DNA of 64,000 bases from Kineosporia corallincola (GTDB taxonomy: Bacteria; Actinomycetota; Actinomycetes; Actinomycetales; Kineosporiaceae): the NCBI RefSeq assembly GCF_018499875.1, contig NZ_JAHBAY010000017.1, forward strand, positions 62,001-126,000, in the 5' to 3' direction. Made by a program: the position numbers and the translations under genes. How positions within the stretch are numbered: position 1 is the stretch's first letter; each line of letters begins with the position of its first letter. The notes under the pieces were generated by a model that did not search any database, had not been told where the DNA came from, and was given only the letters and a program-made list of their open reading frames with translations. Below, in pieces: positions 16,812 to 28,153 of this stretch.

Positions 16812-17371
16812 TCCCCCATAAAGTTTTTCGGCGCGGCACGTCGACAGGGACGGGCGCTCCACGCCGAACGCCGTCATGACGTGCCGATCGTGCCGGTGTC
16901 TGGCGACGGCCGGGAGCAACGGCACAGGAATTCCAAAGACGTTTCCTGTGTGACGCTTTCCCGGAGCCGAGCCGATAGCCGACAACTGTTCCTGCTGACG
17001 TGCAGCCCCCCACGTGCCCCGCCCCCGCGAGCCACGCTGCTGCCCGACCATCCTAAGACGCTTTGGGGCGATTTGTACTGCCCCGTAGCTTGACAATTCC
17101 GGTGTGGCCCGACGCGCATCGTGAAGTGCCTGGTGAGAGACGCCTTTCGGACAGTGCGTGGATGTGAATTTAGCGAACTTGCGGTCTTCTTTGCGAAGAT
17201 TTTGATGTCCGGTGCTGGGCCCTGGGTGCCCTCCGGCGCAAGATGTTCGGAGTCTCACGGGAATTCCGGGGGCGGTGGTATCGCGGTGTGCCCGGGACGA
17301 CTCTGTACCGAAGTGGTCCGGGGGGACCGGTCGGGCGCAGCTCGGTCGGGGCCACGGAGAGGCTGGCTGGT
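16812..17371. other. Long divergent promoter region between two regulators
   Basis: This 560-base gap separates divergent OmpR-type regulator genes. Parts of it are noticeably AT-richer than the neighbourhood (about 17160-17210), as expected for promoters. TTGACA occurs at 17090 but I find no convincing partner -10 box. I see no gene, although a longer upstream start for the regulator on the right is possible. Confidence 0.5.
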
Positions 17372-18049
17372 GTGAATCGGGTGCTGATCGTTCAGCATGC
17401 TGAAGAGGCGGGGGAGACGACGGCGAGATTTCTTCGCCTTCACGGGTTTCAGGTGACCCTGGTGCGGACCGGGACGGAGGCGATCCGCCGGCACCGGCAG
17501 GCGGACCTGGTTCTGCTGGCGGCGGATCTTCCGGATCTCGACCCGCTGGCCGTCTGCCGGGCCATCCGGGCGTCCGGCCGGACCCCGGTGGTGATGACGA
17601 TGGACCAGGGCACCGAGATGGATCGGGTGCTGGCGCTCCAGGCCGGGGCGGCCACGAGTGTCAGTGAGCCCTACGGGCATTGGGAACTGGCGGCGAGGAT
17701 CGAGGCGGTTCTGCGGCGGGTCGGCCCCAGCTCCGAGGCGACGGACGGCGTGACGGTCCACCGGACCCTGCGCATCGACCCGCGCACCCGGCGGGCCGAG
17801 GTGGACGGGCGGGTGGTCGGCCTGACCCGCAAGGAGTTCGACGTGCTGCACCTGCTGGCCTCCCGGCCGGAGGAGGTGGTGTCACGCGAGGAGCTGATGA
17901 CCCGGGTGTGGCGGGGAGAGGGGGCCACGTCCAGCCGGACCATCGACACCCACGTCAGCAGCCTGAGGACGAAACTCGGTGCCCGATCCTGGATCCGGAC
18001 GGTCCGCGGGGTCGGGTTCGGCATCGGTGGCCCGGGACCGGAGCGATGA
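17372..18049 (+). CDS. OmpR-type regulator lacking the phospho-aspartate
   Basis: A 225-residue receiver plus winged-helix regulator. The phosphorylation position is alanine (Ala50 in LVLLAADLPD), strand 1 has QH instead of acidic residues, and the conserved lysine is Glu99 (SVSEPY), so classical phosphorylation is impossible. The C-terminal half keeps TRKEFDVLHLLASRPEEVVSREELM and RTIDTHVSSLRTKLGARSWI. GTG 17372 with GGAGAGG upstream gives the usual length. The stop overlaps the next MarR gene (ATGA), so the two regulators are co-translated, which suggests they act on a common target set. Confidence 0.9.
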   Translation: MNRVLIVQHAEEAGETTARFLRLHGFQVTLVRTGTEAIRRHRQADLVLLAADLPDLDPLAVCRAIRASGRTPVVMTMDQGTEMDRVLALQAGAATSVSEPYGHWELAARIEAVLRRVGPSSEATDGVTVHRTLRIDPRTRRAEVDGRVVGLTRKEFDVLHLLASRPEEVVSREELMTRVWRGEGATSSRTIDTHVSSLRTKLGARSWIRTVRGVGFGIGGPGPER

Positions 18050-18579
18050 GCGCGGCGCCGGCGGCCGGGCCCGGAGGGTTCCGCGGGCGTCCTGATATCG
18101 TGCCCGCTATGGCCCGTGGTGCGAGCAGCGAGCAGGCGGGGCCCGCGTCCCCCTCCGAGAACGGCGAGATCAGTCATCTGATCACCCGCATCGCCCGGGC
18201 CCACTGGAGCGCGGCGGCCCCGTTGCTGGGCGCGCTCGGCCTGTACCCGGGGCAGGAGCTGTTGCTCATGCGGCTGTGGCACACCGATCACCAGACCCAG
18301 ACCGATCTGGCCAACGGCCTGCGGCTCGACGCGTCCACCGTGACCCGCACCGTGCAGCGGCTGGAGCGTCAGGGACTGGTCTCCCGGGCGCCGTCGGCCA
18401 CCGACGGCCGGTCCATGGTGGTCGCGCTGACCAAGGAGGGGCGAGCCCTGGAAGAGCCGGTGGCCCGGGCCTGGGCCCAGCTGGAGGCCCGCACCACCAC
18501 CGGGCTGTCGGAGCGCCAGCGCACCGAGACCCTGCGCCTGCTGCGCCGCATCGAGCACAACCTGCTCCAGAAGGCCTGA
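18046..18579 (+). CDS. MarR-family transcriptional regulator
   Basis: A 177-residue winged-helix protein, paralogous to the MarR regulator at 6866-7318 (shared LYPGQELLL, LRLDASTVTRTVQRL, SRAPSATDGRSM). The recognition helix is nearly identical, so both may bind the same TTGGT operators. I place the start at ATG 18046, which overlaps the preceding regulator stop; ATG 18109 would remove a poorly conserved 21-residue leader but has no visible ribosome site. Confidence 0.9.
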   Translation: MSAAPAAGPGGFRGRPDIVPAMARGASSEQAGPASPSENGEISHLITRIARAHWSAAAPLLGALGLYPGQELLLMRLWHTDHQTQTDLANGLRLDASTVTRTVQRLERQGLVSRAPSATDGRSMVVALTKEGRALEEPVARAWAQLEARTTTGLSERQRTETLRLLRRIEHNLLQKA

Positions 18580-18603
18580 TCCCTGCCCCGGGCGGGGCGC
18601 CGG

Positions 18604-19467
18604 TCAGGCCCCGTCCGTGCCCAGCAGCCGGGTCACGGTGTGCACCACGCCGCCCTCGGTGTTGGCCGGGGCGACCGCCCCGGCCCGGGCCAGCACCTCC
18701 GGGTGGGCGTTCGCCATCGCGAACGAAAGCCCGGCCTCGTCAAGCATTTCCAGGTCGTTGAGGTAGTCGCCGAAGGCCGCCGTCTGCTCCCGGGTGATGC
18801 CCAGGCTCTGCTGGAGGCTGCGCAGGGCGGTGCCCTTGTTCACCCCGGCCGGCATCACGTCGGCCCAGTGCTGTCCCGACACCACCACCTGCTGGGTGTC
18901 CCGGAACCCGGCCAGGCTCGGCGCCACCCCGGTCTCCACGTCGCCGAAGTCGAACACCGCCAGTTTGAGGACGTCGTCCTCGGGTTCCAGCACGTCGGTC
19001 ACCAGTTCCAGGGCCGCGTAGTAGCGGCGCACGTTCACCAGGAACGCCTCGTCGGTGCGCTCCACGTAGGCCGAGCGCTTGCCGCACAGCACGAACCCGA
19101 TGTCGTGCCCGTCGCGGGACAGGTCGCGCAGCAACTGGACGGCGGTGACCACGAACTCCCGGTCCAGCGTGGTCGAGGCCACCTCCCGGCCGTCGCGCAC
19201 CAGGTAGGTGCCGTTCTCGGCGATGTACGGCATGCCCGCGTCCGAACCGCCGAAAACTGCTGCCAGGGTGGCATATTGGCGACCGCTCGCGGGAACGAAC
19301 AGGATCCCGCGCTGGCGCATCCGCTCCAGCAGGGGCCACAGGTCCGCCGGGACCTCACCGTTCCCGTCGAGCAGGGTGCCGTCCATGTCGGCGACCACCA
19401 GCCGCAGGCCGGCGGCCTGCTGACGGGTCGCCTCGGGGACGGATTCGGATGTGGCGGTGCTCGGCAC
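18604..19467 (-). CDS. HAD-superfamily hydrolase, Cof type
   Basis: A 287-residue phosphatase of the Cof/HAD IIB subgroup, which dephosphorylates small sugar phosphates or cofactors such as FMN and PLP. The nucleophile motif is VVADMDGTLLDG, motif II PASGRQ, a lysine at VNKGTAL, and motif III AFGDYLNDLEML. Length and order match the family. It marks the end of the cluster-like region and is divergent from a Gfo/Idh oxidoreductase. Confidence 0.9.
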   Translation of the reverse strand: MPSTATSESVPEATRQQAAGLRLVVADMDGTLLDGNGEVPADLWPLLERMRQRGILFVPASGRQYATLAAVFGGSDAGMPYIAENGTYLVRDGREVASTTLDREFVVTAVQLLRDLSRDGHDIGFVLCGKRSAYVERTDEAFLVNVRRYYAALELVTDVLEPEDDVLKLAVFDFGDVETGVAPSLAGFRDTQQVVVSGQHWADVMPAGVNKGTALRSLQQSLGITREQTAAFGDYLNDLEMLDEAGLSFAMANAHPEVLARAGAVAPANTEGGVVHTVTRLLGTDGA

Positions 19468-19634
19468 GTCGCTCCCTGTGCTGTTCGATCGCTGTTCGTT
19501 CTTCGGACGTCTGCACCGTTCATCGGATCAAAGCCGGGCCGGGAGCAACAGAGGGGGGAGGGGGTGATGCTCGTCCCTTCACGCCCTGATAGGGATGAGG
19601 TGAGTCATCGCCGTGCACCTCATAGGAGAGATCG

Positions 19635-20645
19635 ATGCCACCCGTCGTCCCCGCACCCCACATTCCCGACCCCGCCGCCGTCCCGGCCCTGCGCTGGGGC
19701 GTGGTCGGCACCGGGATCGCCGGCCGGTTCGTGCACGCGATCCACCGCCACACCCCGCAGCGCGCGGTCGCGGTGACAGCCCGGAACCCGGAGAAGACAG
19801 CGGCTTTCGCGGCGGAGCACGGCGTGGAGCGGGTGCTCGCGACCCCTTCGGAGCTGGTGAGCGACCAGGGCGTCGACGTGGTCTACATCGCCACGCCGCA
19901 CCCGCTGCACCGCGACCTGGCGCTGGAGGCGATCGCCGCGGGCAAGCACGTGCTGATCGAGAAGCCGATCGGCATGTCGGCCCAGGAGGCCCGCGAGATC
20001 ACCGACGCCGGCCGGGCGGCCGGGGTGCTGGTGATGGAGGCCATGTGGACCCGCTACCTGCCGCAGTCCGACATCGTGCGGCAGATCCTCGCCTCCGGGG
20101 TGATCGGCGAGGTACACCGGGTGACCGCGGACTTCGGGTTCAACAACCCGTACGACCCGTCGAGCCGGCTGTGGGACCCGGCCCAGGGCGGCGGGGCGCT
20201 GCTGGACGCCGGGGTGTACCCGATCTCCTTCGCGTCGTCCGTGCTCGGTGAACCGCAGACCCTGAAGGTGGCCGGGCTGACCGGCCCGGGCGGCGTGGAC
20301 GTGCGCGCCGACATCCTGGCCACGTACGCCGGAGGGGTGAGCGCGCTGCTGTCCACCGCGCTGGACACCTCACTGCCCACGCAGGCCGGCATCTCCGGCA
20401 CCGAGGGCCACATCGAGATCGGCCCCGGCTTCCTGTTCCCCTCCGGCGTCACCCTCACGGTCGCCCAGGAGAGCGCGAGCTGGCGTGACGAGCGGTTCGA
20501 GGCCGTGCACGAGGGCCTCAGCGACCAGGCCACCTACTTCGCGGGCTACGTCGCCGAGGGCCGCGTGGAGTCCCCCCTGCACCCGCACTCCGAAGTGGTG
20601 AGCATCCTGGCCACCATCGACGAGGCCCGCCGTCAGCTGGCCTGA
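19635..20645 (+). CDS. Gfo/Idh/MocA-family oxidoreductase
   Basis: A 336-residue NAD(P)-dependent dehydrogenase. The Rossmann loop GVVGTGIAGRFVHAI is near residue 20, and VYIATPHPLHRDLALEAIAAGKHVLIEKPIG carries the EKP signature, followed by the C-terminal beta domain. Members oxidise or reduce sugars, inositols or dihydrodiols. There is no operon partner; the gene is followed by a strong hairpin shared with the convergent MFS gene. Confidence 0.93.
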   Translation: MPPVVPAPHIPDPAAVPALRWGVVGTGIAGRFVHAIHRHTPQRAVAVTARNPEKTAAFAAEHGVERVLATPSELVSDQGVDVVYIATPHPLHRDLALEAIAAGKHVLIEKPIGMSAQEAREITDAGRAAGVLVMEAMWTRYLPQSDIVRQILASGVIGEVHRVTADFGFNNPYDPSSRLWDPAQGGGALLDAGVYPISFASSVLGEPQTLKVAGLTGPGGVDVRADILATYAGGVSALLSTALDTSLPTQAGISGTEGHIEIGPGFLFPSGVTLTVAQESASWRDERFEAVHEGLSDQATYFAGYVAEGRVESPLHPHSEVVSILATIDEARRQLA

Positions 20646-20673
20646 TCGGCGGAACCACCGATATCAGGGGAAT

Positions 20674-20706
20674 CCCGGGCGGGCGAAGCCGTACCGCCCG
20701 CCCGGG
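20674..20706. terminator. Bidirectional terminator hairpin
   Basis: CCCGGGCGGGC at 20674 pairs with GCCCGCCCGGG at 20696 over an 11-base loop, between the convergent oxidoreductase and MFS genes. Confidence 0.8.
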
Positions 20707-20717
20707 TGTCGCAGAAG

Positions 20718-22160
20718 TTATTGCGCGGCAGCGGAATTACGCACCCGGCCGGGTGCTGCCGGGCTCTTCGTCGTCCCCTGTCGGCCGCCCTTGGGCAACA
20801 ACACCAGGCCCACCACGGCCGCCAGGAGCATCAGCCCGGCGCACACCGTGAACGCCAGGTGCATGCCGTCGAGCAGGCTGGTGCGGGTGCCCATCACGAC
20901 GCCCAGCACGGCCGGCCCGAGGGCCCCGCCCACCTGGCGGAAGGCGTTGTTCCCGGCCGCCGCCATGCCGGCCAGGCGGAACGGCACCGAGCTCACCGCG
21001 GTCGCCGTCATCGGCGTGATCACGGCGCCCAGCGCCGCGCCGAGCAGGAACAGCCGCCAGCCCAGACCCCAGAACGAGGTGGTCTCGTCGATGCCGGTCA
21101 GCAGCAGCATGCCCAGAGCGGCCAGGATCAGGCCGGAGGTGATCAGGAGCCGCGGCGAGATGCGGTGCATCAGCGTGCTCACCGGCAGGCCCACCAGGAT
21201 CGGCGCGACCGTGAACAGGAACAGCCGGCTGCCGCTGGCCAGCGTGCTCAGGTGCTGCACCTGGCCGAGGTAGAGGCTCAGCACGAACACCGAGCCGATC
21301 ATCGACATGAAGGTGATCAGGGCGACCAGCGTGGCCGCGCTGAAACCGGGCTCGGCGAACAGGTGCGGGTCCACCATCGGCGAGGCCGAGCGTCGTTCGA
21401 TCACCACGAAGGCGACACCGCTGACCACCGCGAGCAGCAGTGCCGCGATCACCCGGGTGTCGGTGAAAGACTCCGCCCCGCCCTCGATCACGCCGTACAC
21501 CAGGGCGACGACCGCGATCGTCGAGGCGATCTGCCCGGGCTGGTCCAGCCGCCGCGAGCCGGGGGCCCGGCTGTCGGTGAGGAAGAAGACCCCGGCGACC
21601 AGGGCCAGCAGGGCGATCGGCACCGCGGCCAGGTAGATCCGGTTCCAGGTGGTGTGCTCCAGCACGAACCCGGCGTTGAACGGGCCGAGCGCCAGGGCCA
21701 GCAGCAGCGACGTGGCCCACAGCCCGATGAACCGGCCGCGCTCGCGGTGGTCGGGCACGGCGTGGCTGATCAGGGCCAGCGACGAGGGCAGCAGGGCGGC
21801 CGAGCCCAGGCCACTGATCGCCTGACCGGCCCAGAGCACCTCGTACGAACCGGCCGACAGCCCGACCAGGGCCCCGACGGCCTCCAGCAGCAGGCCGGCC
21901 AGGAACACCTTCTTGCGGCCGTACGCGTCGCCGAGCGCACCGGCGATCAGGATGCAGGCGGCCATCGGCAGCACGAAGGCCGTGGTGACCCAGGACAGGT
22001 CGGCGGTGCTGCCGCCCAGACCGCGCTGGATGGCGGTGAGGCTGATCGAGACGGTGGTCACCGGCACGTAGGCGACGAACGCGCCCACGCAGGCCATCAC
22101 CAGGGTGGCCGTTCTGCGGTCGGGCCGTTCGGTATCGGGGGCTGGTGCAGTGTCGCTCAC
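20718..22160 (-). CDS. MFS transporter, DHA2 family
   Basis: A 480-residue exporter with about 14 hydrophobic segments. LSWVTTAFVLPMAACILIAG, GALGDAYGRKKVFLAG and later KGGRQGTTKS tail are typical of EmrB/QacA-like pumps. GTG 22160 is preferred over a longer frame because it places the first membrane helix after a short charged leader; ribosome-site evidence is weak. An Lrp-type regulator lies upstream on the same strand, 149 bases away, and may control it. Confidence 0.9.
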   Translation of the reverse strand: MSDTAPAPDTERPDRRTATLVMACVGAFVAYVPVTTVSISLTAIQRGLGGSTADLSWVTTAFVLPMAACILIAGALGDAYGRKKVFLAGLLLEAVGALVGLSAGSYEVLWAGQAISGLGSAALLPSSLALISHAVPDHRERGRFIGLWATSLLLALALGPFNAGFVLEHTTWNRIYLAAVPIALLALVAGVFFLTDSRAPGSRRLDQPGQIASTIAVVALVYGVIEGGAESFTDTRVIAALLLAVVSGVAFVVIERRSASPMVDPHLFAEPGFSAATLVALITFMSMIGSVFVLSLYLGQVQHLSTLASGSRLFLFTVAPILVGLPVSTLMHRISPRLLITSGLILAALGMLLLTGIDETTSFWGLGWRLFLLGAALGAVITPMTATAVSSVPFRLAGMAAAGNNAFRQVGGALGPAVLGVVMGTRTSLLDGMHLAFTVCAGLMLLAAVVGLVLLPKGGRQGTTKSPAAPGRVRNSAAAQ

Positions 22161-22309
22161 GTGCGGATTCTCATTTCCGGGCAGGCTGTTTCGGACCCGG
22201 TGAGTCTGGGTGCGCACCGCCTCCGGGCTCCAGTCGCCGGCCCGGGAACGTGGAATCCCGACACCCGGGACGGTTCCGGGCGGCCTTTGCCACAGCCTCC
22301 CGGCCGGCG

Positions 22310-23296
22310 TCAGGGGGTGAGCTCGCGCTGCTTGACCTGGCGCAGGATCGGCGCGGTCTCGATCTGGAGGATGCCGTCGAGTCGTCCCAGCCGCTCACTC
22401 AGGTAGGTGAAGAGGTGGGCGCTGTCGCGGCAGCGGATCGAGACGATGATGTTGCTGACCCCGGTGGTGGCGGCCGCGAACCAGACCTCCGGGTGCCCGG
22501 CGAGCGCCCGGCCCACGGTGGTCAGGGCGGTGGGTGCGGTGGTGATCCAGAGCATGACGTCGGTGCCGTGGCCCAGCGGCTCGGCGTCGTACTGCACGTC
22601 GAAGAAGAGCACCCCGGCCGAGCGCAGCCGGTTCAGGCGGCGGCGCACGGTCTCCCCGGTCTGCCGGGTGACGTCCTGGAGCTCGCGCAGCGAGGTCCGG
22701 CCGTCCTGGCGCAGGGCGGCCACGATCGCCTCGTCGGTGGCGTCCAGGGTGAGTTCGCCCGCCCGGTCGGGGACCGGGCGTCGCAGCTGGTCCTGCTGGT
22801 CGCCGGTGAGCGCGTCCAGCTTGCTGAGCCAGTGGAAGGGGCCCCCGAAGAACGAGTGGATGATGGAGTGCGCGCTGACCGCGCTCACCCGGGGCGTGCG
22901 CTGGAGCCGTTGCAGCAGCAAATCGTCGCGGGCCTGCCGGTCGCGGGGTTTGATCCCGCAGGTGACCTCGGTGCCGCCGTTGAGCAGGGCGACGTAGACG
23001 GTGTCGTCGCGGCGGGCCAGGGCGTCGGCCAGCCGGGCGGCGCCGTCGGGGGCGCAGTGCAGCCGCACCACCCAGCTCGGGCGGCCGAGCCGGGTCTCGT
23101 CGACGATGCCGAGCACCCGCAGCCGCAGCGAGGTGCGCAGCTTCTGGTAGCGCCGGGCCACGGTCTGGTCGGAGACACCCAGGACCGCCGCGATCCGGCC
23201 GAACGAGGCCCGCCCGTCGAGCTGGAGCGCTTGCAGCAGTTGCAGATCCAGCTCGTCGTGCGCCACGGGCAGCCATGCTAAAGGGTTTTCAATCAT
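22310..23296 (-). CDS. Lrp/AsnC-family regulator with two modules
   Basis: A 328-residue protein containing two AsnC units in tandem. The first helix-turn-helix is LDLQLLQALQLDGRASFGRI and the second LDATDEAIVAALRQDGRTSL, each followed by an alpha/beta effector-binding region. Fused double Lrp proteins are common in actinobacteria. The ATG at 23296 gives a short MIENPLAWLP leader. The likely target is the adjacent MFS gene; the ligand is unknown. Confidence 0.92.
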   Translation of the reverse strand: MIENPLAWLPVAHDELDLQLLQALQLDGRASFGRIAAVLGVSDQTVARRYQKLRTSLRLRVLGIVDETRLGRPSWVVRLHCAPDGAARLADALARRDDTVYVALLNGGTEVTCGIKPRDRQARDDLLLQRLQRTPRVSAVSAHSIIHSFFGGPFHWLSKLDALTGDQQDQLRRPVPDRAGELTLDATDEAIVAALRQDGRTSLRELQDVTRQTGETVRRRLNRLRSAGVLFFDVQYDAEPLGHGTDVMLWITTAPTALTTVGRALAGHPEVWFAAATTGVSNIIVSIRCRDSAHLFTYLSERLGRLDGILQIETAPILRQVKQRELTP

Positions 23297-23323
23297 GGAC
23301 GACGAGGAGCCCGGCCGTTCCGG

Positions 23324-24373
23324 TCAGAGCGTGACCACGAGCTTCTCCCCGGAGATCCCGCCGCGCAGCCGGTCCAGGGCATCGGGAATCGCCTCCAGCC
23401 CGTGCCCCACCACGGTCGCGTCGGGCGTGGCCCGGTGCGTGCCGGAGGCCAGGGCCGCCGGGAGGTAGCCGGTCCAGACGGCCGGGCCGATCGCGTTGTC
23501 CTTCAGCGTGCCGCCCCAGATCACGCTGACGTCGACCCCGCGCCGCCGGGCCGACCTCGCGCGCAGGTTGGTGATCGGGCCGGGCTGGGCCGAGGCCACC
23601 CGCCGGGTGCCGATGGTGCGGGCGGCCACCTGGACGGCCGGCGGCAGCGAGCCCCGGCCGATCGCGATCGTGCCCGCCAGCGGCCGGTCGCCGATCCTCT
23701 CCGCCAGCTCGGCGACGGCGGTGGTACTGCGGTAGTCGACCACCTCGGCGGCGCCCATCGAGTGCACCCAGTCGCGGTTGCGGGGCGATGCCGTGGCCAC
23801 CACCCGGTAGCCGGCGTTGTGGGCGAGCTGCACCGCGTTCACGCCGACGCTGGTCGAGCCGCCCCAGACCAGCACCGTCGAGTCCTGTGGCTGCGGGGTC
23901 GTGGTGGGCAGGGCCAGACCCAGGTGATCGGGCTGGAACAGACCGGTCGCCGCGGTGGAGACCGCCATCGGCAGCACCGCGGCCCGCTCGAACGACAGCT
24001 GCGCCGGCAGCGGCGCGACCATGTGCTGCATCAGTACGACGTGTTGCTGAAAAGCGCCCTCGGCCGGGCGGTTACGGTTCCGCTCCAGCCCGAAGGCCTG
24101 GCCCACCACCCGGTCGCCGGGGTGCAGGCGGGTGACGCCGGGGCCCACCTCGACCACCTCGCCGGCCACGTCCGACCCGATCACCGCCGGGAACCGGACC
24201 CAGGGCAGCACCACGCGATAACCGATGGCGGGCAGGGTGTCGAAGAAGTTCACGGCCACGGCGCGCACGCGCACCACCACCTCGCCCGGCCCGGGCGGGG
24301 TGTAGGGGGCCGGGCCGACCACGAGGCGCGCGCCGCGCCGGGGCATCCACAGGGCTGTGCCGGATTCGCTCAC
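23324..24373 (-). CDS. Zinc-independent quinone-oxidoreductase-type MDR protein
   Basis: A 349-residue medium-chain dehydrogenase/reductase. GroES-like N-terminal domain: AVAVNFFDTLPAIGY, FPAVIGSDVAGEVVEVGPGV; nucleotide-binding domain: VLVWGGSTSVGVNAVQLAHNAGYRVV. The zinc-binding Cys cluster is absent, as in quinone oxidoreductases and enoyl reductases. GTG 24373 puts the start just after the divergent operator region. A TetR regulator is transcribed divergently and probably represses it. Confidence 0.9.
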   Translation of the reverse strand: MSESGTALWMPRRGARLVVGPAPYTPPGPGEVVVRVRAVAVNFFDTLPAIGYRVVLPWVRFPAVIGSDVAGEVVEVGPGVTRLHPGDRVVGQAFGLERNRNRPAEGAFQQHVVLMQHMVAPLPAQLSFERAAVLPMAVSTAATGLFQPDHLGLALPTTTPQPQDSTVLVWGGSTSVGVNAVQLAHNAGYRVVATASPRNRDWVHSMGAAEVVDYRSTTAVAELAERIGDRPLAGTIAIGRGSLPPAVQVAARTIGTRRVASAQPGPITNLRARSARRRGVDVSVIWGGTLKDNAIGPAVWTGYLPAALASGTHRATPDATVVGHGLEAIPDALDRLRGGISGEKLVVTL

Positions 24374-24383
24374 CGCTCGAAAA

Positions 24384-24414
24384 TAGGCACTGCCTAGAAA
24401 ATAGTCAATGACTA
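24384..24414. promoter_or_regulatory. Twin TetR operator palindromes
   Basis: TAGGCA-C-TGCCTA (24384-24396) and TAGTCA-A-TGACTA (24402-24414) are perfect 13-base palindromes with the common form TAG-N-CA-N-TG-N-CTA, set 18 bases apart between the divergent reductase and TetR genes. Confidence 0.75.
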
Positions 24415-24434
24415 CTTCGGCATACCATGGCGGC

Positions 24435-25040
24435 ATGGCGCACCGTCCCTTCCACCACGGCAACCTCCGCGCCGTCCTGCTCGACCACGCCGAGACCGTG
24501 CTGCGCGAACGCGGCCTGGAGGCGCTCTCCCTGCGCGAGCTGGCCCGCGAGGCCGGCGTCAGCCACGGCGCGCCGCGGGCCCACTTCATCGACCGCAAGG
24601 CCCTGGTCGACGCGCTCGCGGTGCGCGGGTTCACCCGGCTCACGGCGCAGGTCGGCGCCGCCACCGGCTCCGGCGACCGGGTGAGCGACCTGCGCACCGG
24701 CGGGGCCGCCTACCTCGACTTCGCCGCCCGCGACGCCGCGCTGCTCGACCTGATGTGGGCCGCCAAGACCGACGACCCCCCGCCCGAGGTGCAGGAGGCG
24801 GCGACCGGGCTGTTCACGCTGCTGAAGCAGCTGCTGGGCGAGGAGGGTGACGCCGGGGCGGGCCCGCCCCGGCTGGGACTCGTGCTGATGGCCACCATGC
24901 AGGGCACGGCCGACCTGGTCACCTCCCGGCGCCTGCCCCTCGAACAGGCCCACGCGGTGCTCGACGAGGCGATCACGCTGTACGTCGCGGGAGCCACAGA
25001 GGTGAGCAGAATGCGAACCACGGCACGCCGGGCTCGGTGA
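24435..25040 (+). CDS. TetR-family transcriptional regulator
   Basis: A 201-residue repressor. The helix-turn-helix is [30 protein letters not shown]-type (residues ~30-60), followed by a ligand-binding helical domain. I choose ATG 24435 because an earlier ATG at 24408 falls inside the predicted operator. No clear ribosome site is seen, so the transcript may be nearly leaderless. The divergent quinone-oxidoreductase-like gene is the expected target. Confidence 0.9.
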   Translation: MAHRPFHHGNLRAVLLDHAETVLRERGLEALSLRELAREAGVSHGAPRAHFIDRKALVDALAVRGFTRLTAQVGAATGSGDRVSDLRTGGAAYLDFAARDAALLDLMWAAKTDDPPPEVQEAATGLFTLLKQLLGEEGDAGAGPPRLGLVLMATMQGTADLVTSRRLPLEQAHAVLDEAITLYVAGATEVSRMRTTARRAR

Positions 25041-25149
25041 CCGTGGGCCGACGGTCCGTCGTAGGCTCATGGTCGACCAGGGCGTGGTGACTGCGCGCAT
25101 TGCCCGCGCAGGCACCACGCAACCGGATCCGAAGGACGGAGAGCCAGCG

Positions 25150-27369
<2,220 letters not shown>

Positions 27370-27384
27370 CAGCCGCATCCCCGA

Positions 27385-27418
27385 ACGGCCCGTCCCCGCT
27401 GCACCGGGGGCGGGCCGT
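27385..27418. terminator. Bidirectional terminator hairpin
   Basis: A 14-base stem (ACGGCCCGTCCCCG with CGGGGGCGGGCCGT, one G-T wobble) and a 6-base loop, between the convergent isocitrate dehydrogenase and nucleosidase genes. Confidence 0.85.
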
Positions 27419-27426
27419 CCGTCGTC

Positions 27427-28056
27427 TCAGGGCAGTTCGTCCCGCAGCAGTTCGTCCCGCAACGGTTCGTCTCCCAGCAGTTCCGCCGACACCCAGCCGG
27501 CCAGCACCCGCGCGCACTCGCTCACCGTCTCCGGCCAGGTGCGGGCCGAGTTCTCGTCGGCCTCGTCGCTGACCAGCTTGATCAGCCGCACCGGCAGGCC
27601 CAGGCGCTGCGCGACGGCGGCCACGGCGTAGCCCTCCATGTCGACCAGGTGAGCCTGTTCCGCCAGCCGCTCCTTCTGCGGGCCGCCGGCCACGAACGCG
27701 TCGCCGGTCGCCAGCGTCGTGCCGCCCGGGTGCGCGAGATCCAGCGGGGCGCCGAAGGTTTCGCCGGTCAGCCGGAACAGCAGCTCGGTGTCCAGGTCGT
27801 GCTGGATCACGGTGCCCACCTCGTGCAGGCCCGCCAGGCCGGGGCGCAGGGCGCCCGCCGTGCCCAGGTTGACCAGGCCCGCCGGGCGGATACCGCCGGC
27901 CAGGGCCGTGCTCAGCGCCAGCGTGGCGTTGATCTTGCCGATGCCGGTGATCAGGATCGGCAGCGCGGCCGGCAGGAACTGCGCCTCCTCCTCCACCGCG
28001 ACCACCAGCAGCGACCGGTCGGGGCTGATCGATCCGATGAGCTGTTCAGTCGGCAC
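27427..28056 (-). CDS. MTA/SAH nucleosidase-like protein
   Basis: A 209-residue nucleoside phosphorylase-fold protein. It opens LLVVAVEEEAQFL, has ITGIGKINATLALSTAL and LGTAGAL (phosphate/ribose pocket), and ends with LVDMEGYAVAAVAQ and KLVSDEADE, where the catalytic Asp lies. Such enzymes cleave adenine from methylthioadenosine or S-adenosylhomocysteine. The C-terminus carries a short duplication (PLRDELLRDELP), derived from a near-identical DNA repeat at 27430-27470. GTG 28056 has only a weak ribosome site. Confidence 0.85.
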   Translation of the reverse strand: MPTEQLIGSISPDRSLLVVAVEEEAQFLPAALPILITGIGKINATLALSTALAGGIRPAGLVNLGTAGALRPGLAGLHEVGTVIQHDLDTELLFRLTGETFGAPLDLAHPGGTTLATGDAFVAGGPQKERLAEQAHLVDMEGYAVAAVAQRLGLPVRLIKLVSDEADENSARTWPETVSECARVLAGWVSAELLGDEPLRDELLRDELP

Positions 28057-28153
28057 GGGGTTCCCATCCGGTGGGCGAATCTGGTCCAGCGCTGTCTACG
28101 GGGAGACGACGCCGGCCGTCAACCCGATGGATGCCGGCATTCCTGATCCGCGC

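Noticed and set aside
17090-17118. Sigma-70-type promoter at TTGACA 17090
   Set aside because: No acceptable -10 box occurs 16-19 bases downstream.
24408-24434. ATG 24408 as the TetR start
   Set aside because: It lies inside a perfect operator palindrome and adds residues not seen in the family.
25069-25149. Upstream ATG start for isocitrate dehydrogenase
   Set aside because: The 27 extra residues have no counterpart in monomeric IDH, and TTG 25150 has a suitable ribosome site.
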